In this document: piece after piece, positions 6,701 through 6,911 of the stretch
Position numbering within the stretch: the first letter of the stretch is position 1
Layout of the letters: the number at the start of each line of letters is the position of its first letter
Assembly (NCBI GenBank): GCA_014361165.1
Contig: JACIWD010000020.1
Location: 1 to 6,911 of the forward strand
DNA length: 6,911 nt
Direction: 5' to 3'
From: Candidatus Mnemosynella bozhongmuii
Lineage (GTDB): Archaea; Halobacteriota; Archaeoglobi; Mnemosynellales; Mnemosynellaceae
Position numbers and translations under genes: made by a program
The notes under the pieces: model-generated
Database searches by the model: none
Told to the model about the DNA's origin: nothing
The model's input: only the letters and a program-made list of their open reading frames with translations

Positions 6701-6911
6701 CGAGAGTTGAGAGGAAGAGCTTCAGAGTGAAGGTTCTGAATGAAGAGGGCGAGGTTCTTCTTGAAAAGGAGGAGAGTCTTCCAACCAGACTCATGGAAGA
6801 GGGATGCGGAAAGATGGTGAAAATAAGAGTTCATGAAGTTCCGGAATGTGCCGAGGTCAGAGAGGTGAGGGTTTTCAGAAGGAGCAGAGCCCGTCCATAC
6901 AGCTATGCTGA
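3727..6911 (+). CDS. rgy: reverse gyrase (3' end cut by window edge)
   Basis: Reverse gyrase joins a helicase-like module to a type IA topoisomerase and introduces positive supercoils using ATP. The frame is open for 1061 residues to the window edge. In order: an N-terminal zinc finger C10-x2-C13 ... C28-x2-C31; Walker A APTGIGKTT (100-108, K106); motif II FIDDVDS (204-210); motif III STATS (281-285); motif V RGIDLPE (401-407) and motif VI QASGRTSR (539-546); a toprim domain with E623 in VVESPNKA and D719, D721, E723 in ATDPDTEGE; SAGRVQTPVL (801-810); the DNA-cleaving tyrosine Y904 in GLITYHRTDSTRVS; and H944 in HECIRPT. No intein interrupts it. Residues about 425-528 between motifs V and VI are helical and probably hold the latch. 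There is no cysteine from 71 to 945, so the second zinc finger seen in many relatives is absent. The start overlaps the preceding stop (ATGA), and MIPAEFLNLCPNCGG fits the family start. The missing end should carry the conserved GRPSTYA segment. Confidence 0.97.
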   Translation, partial: MIPAEFLNLCPNCGGEISAERLSRGLPCERCLKEEVGKEKICELFEADVLEGDLEKVCKLRKELREFERCFKEALGDLPTTLQKNWASKYFAGRSFALLAPTGIGKTTFGLVLAKYNEERGEKSYLIFPTQQLVNQSAERLLSFGVPEERILAYNFKGNASTSQKREELKKRILEGDFGILITTTMFLYKNLEILRGHDFSLIFIDDVDSIIKSSKRINDVLVLAGFSEEVIEKAYELLKLRSLYQRASEEERKRIAEKIERLEREIDERKKGIKSRVIVSTATSRPKSRRVMLFRELLDFQVGQPVLRLRNVSDVYEISSSDRSELWKRSIELIRTLGSGGLLFLSSNSTREELEEYVDFLRKNGIDAFSYEMLNERLEDFKRGVAFPVGFASYRNPLARGIDLPEHIRYALFVGVPKMEFRVDVEEADPDVYYLLMILIPMLQRKSLLSEREILELQRDFEFLQRNLSRIQVLKEREELNPSERALFERVGLISKKVREILRREDVKSEIMKSDDISLKISEEGLRIITADITGYIQASGRTSRFYSGGLSKGLSYLLVDDLKAFNSLRRKMRYYFEEAEFRRADEVDVQEILREVDEDRRRMREKGGRADLIKTAIIVVESPNKARTIANFFGKPFQRRIGDLVVYETVMDDALVNVLYTKGHVLDLNKVIEYFGVRRRGETFIPVYEPIDEDRMKIIEGIRETALEGGEIFIATDPDTEGEKIGFDVYLGLKPYGEVIRRMEFHEVTKRAIRNALKNPREINESLVKAQIVRRIADRWIGFLISQYLQRKLNNRNLSAGRVQTPVLEWIARRTAELREKIKVARVFFNGGFEDFEIEGEVNLEGASKIVFEEISKSEESIIIPPLTTSQMIREASSQFGFSPQKTMEYAQNLFEKGLITYHRTDSTRVSEAGIALAREFIVENFGEEMFSPRSFSKEGAHECIRPTRNLTPEELRIFNLRNELGLRREEILLYSLIFKIFMASQMKEARVERKSFRVKVLNEEGEVLLEKEESLPTRLMEEGCGKMVKIRVHEVPECAEVREVRVFRRSRARPYSYA

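Overview
The window reads as chromosomal DNA of a hyperthermophilic euryarchaeon, most likely of the Archaeoglobales (Archaeoglobus, Geoglobus or Ferroglobus). The grounds are a reverse gyrase gene (a hallmark of hyperthermophiles), TrpA and TrpB proteins very like those of Pyrococcus, archaeal BRE/TATA-type promoters, GGAGGTGA-type ribosome binding sites, heavy AGA/AGG and ATA codon use, and a KaiC-domain protein resembling the AF_0795 family of A. fulgidus. The genus is an inference from remembered family sequences, not from a search. Gene density is very high: the gaps between genes are 71, 86 and 15 bases, and three adjacent pairs are tightly spaced or overlapping. No RNA gene, mobile element or CRISPR array is visible.

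Left part, minus strand (1-2129): the 5' part of trpA (cut by the window edge), trpB overlapping it by 19 bases, and upstream a flavin reductase-like gene with its own promoter. trpB and trpA form a translationally coupled pair for the last two steps of tryptophan synthesis. A clear BRE/TATA lies 49-57 bases before trpB. The flavin reductase-like gene points the same way but seems to be a separate unit.

Right part, plus strand (2216-6911): three genes that look like one operon. A single-domain KaiC/RAD55-type ATPase is followed after 15 bases by a 200-residue helix-turn-helix protein of the kind known to sit beside KaiC-domain genes. That protein's stop codon overlaps the start of reverse gyrase (ATGA). 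Reverse gyrase is open to the window edge; 1061 residues are visible and the C-terminus is missing.

The most interesting point is the linkage of a KaiC-like ATPase and its partner regulator to the gene for the enzyme that sets positive DNA supercoiling, with a start/stop overlap. Next are features of the reverse gyrase itself: it has the N-terminal zinc finger but no cysteines where the second zinc finger of other reverse gyrases lies, and a long helical stretch between helicase motifs V and VI. The 86-base divergent spacer (2130-2215) carries overlapping promoter elements for both directions plus short tandem repeats that could be regulator sites.
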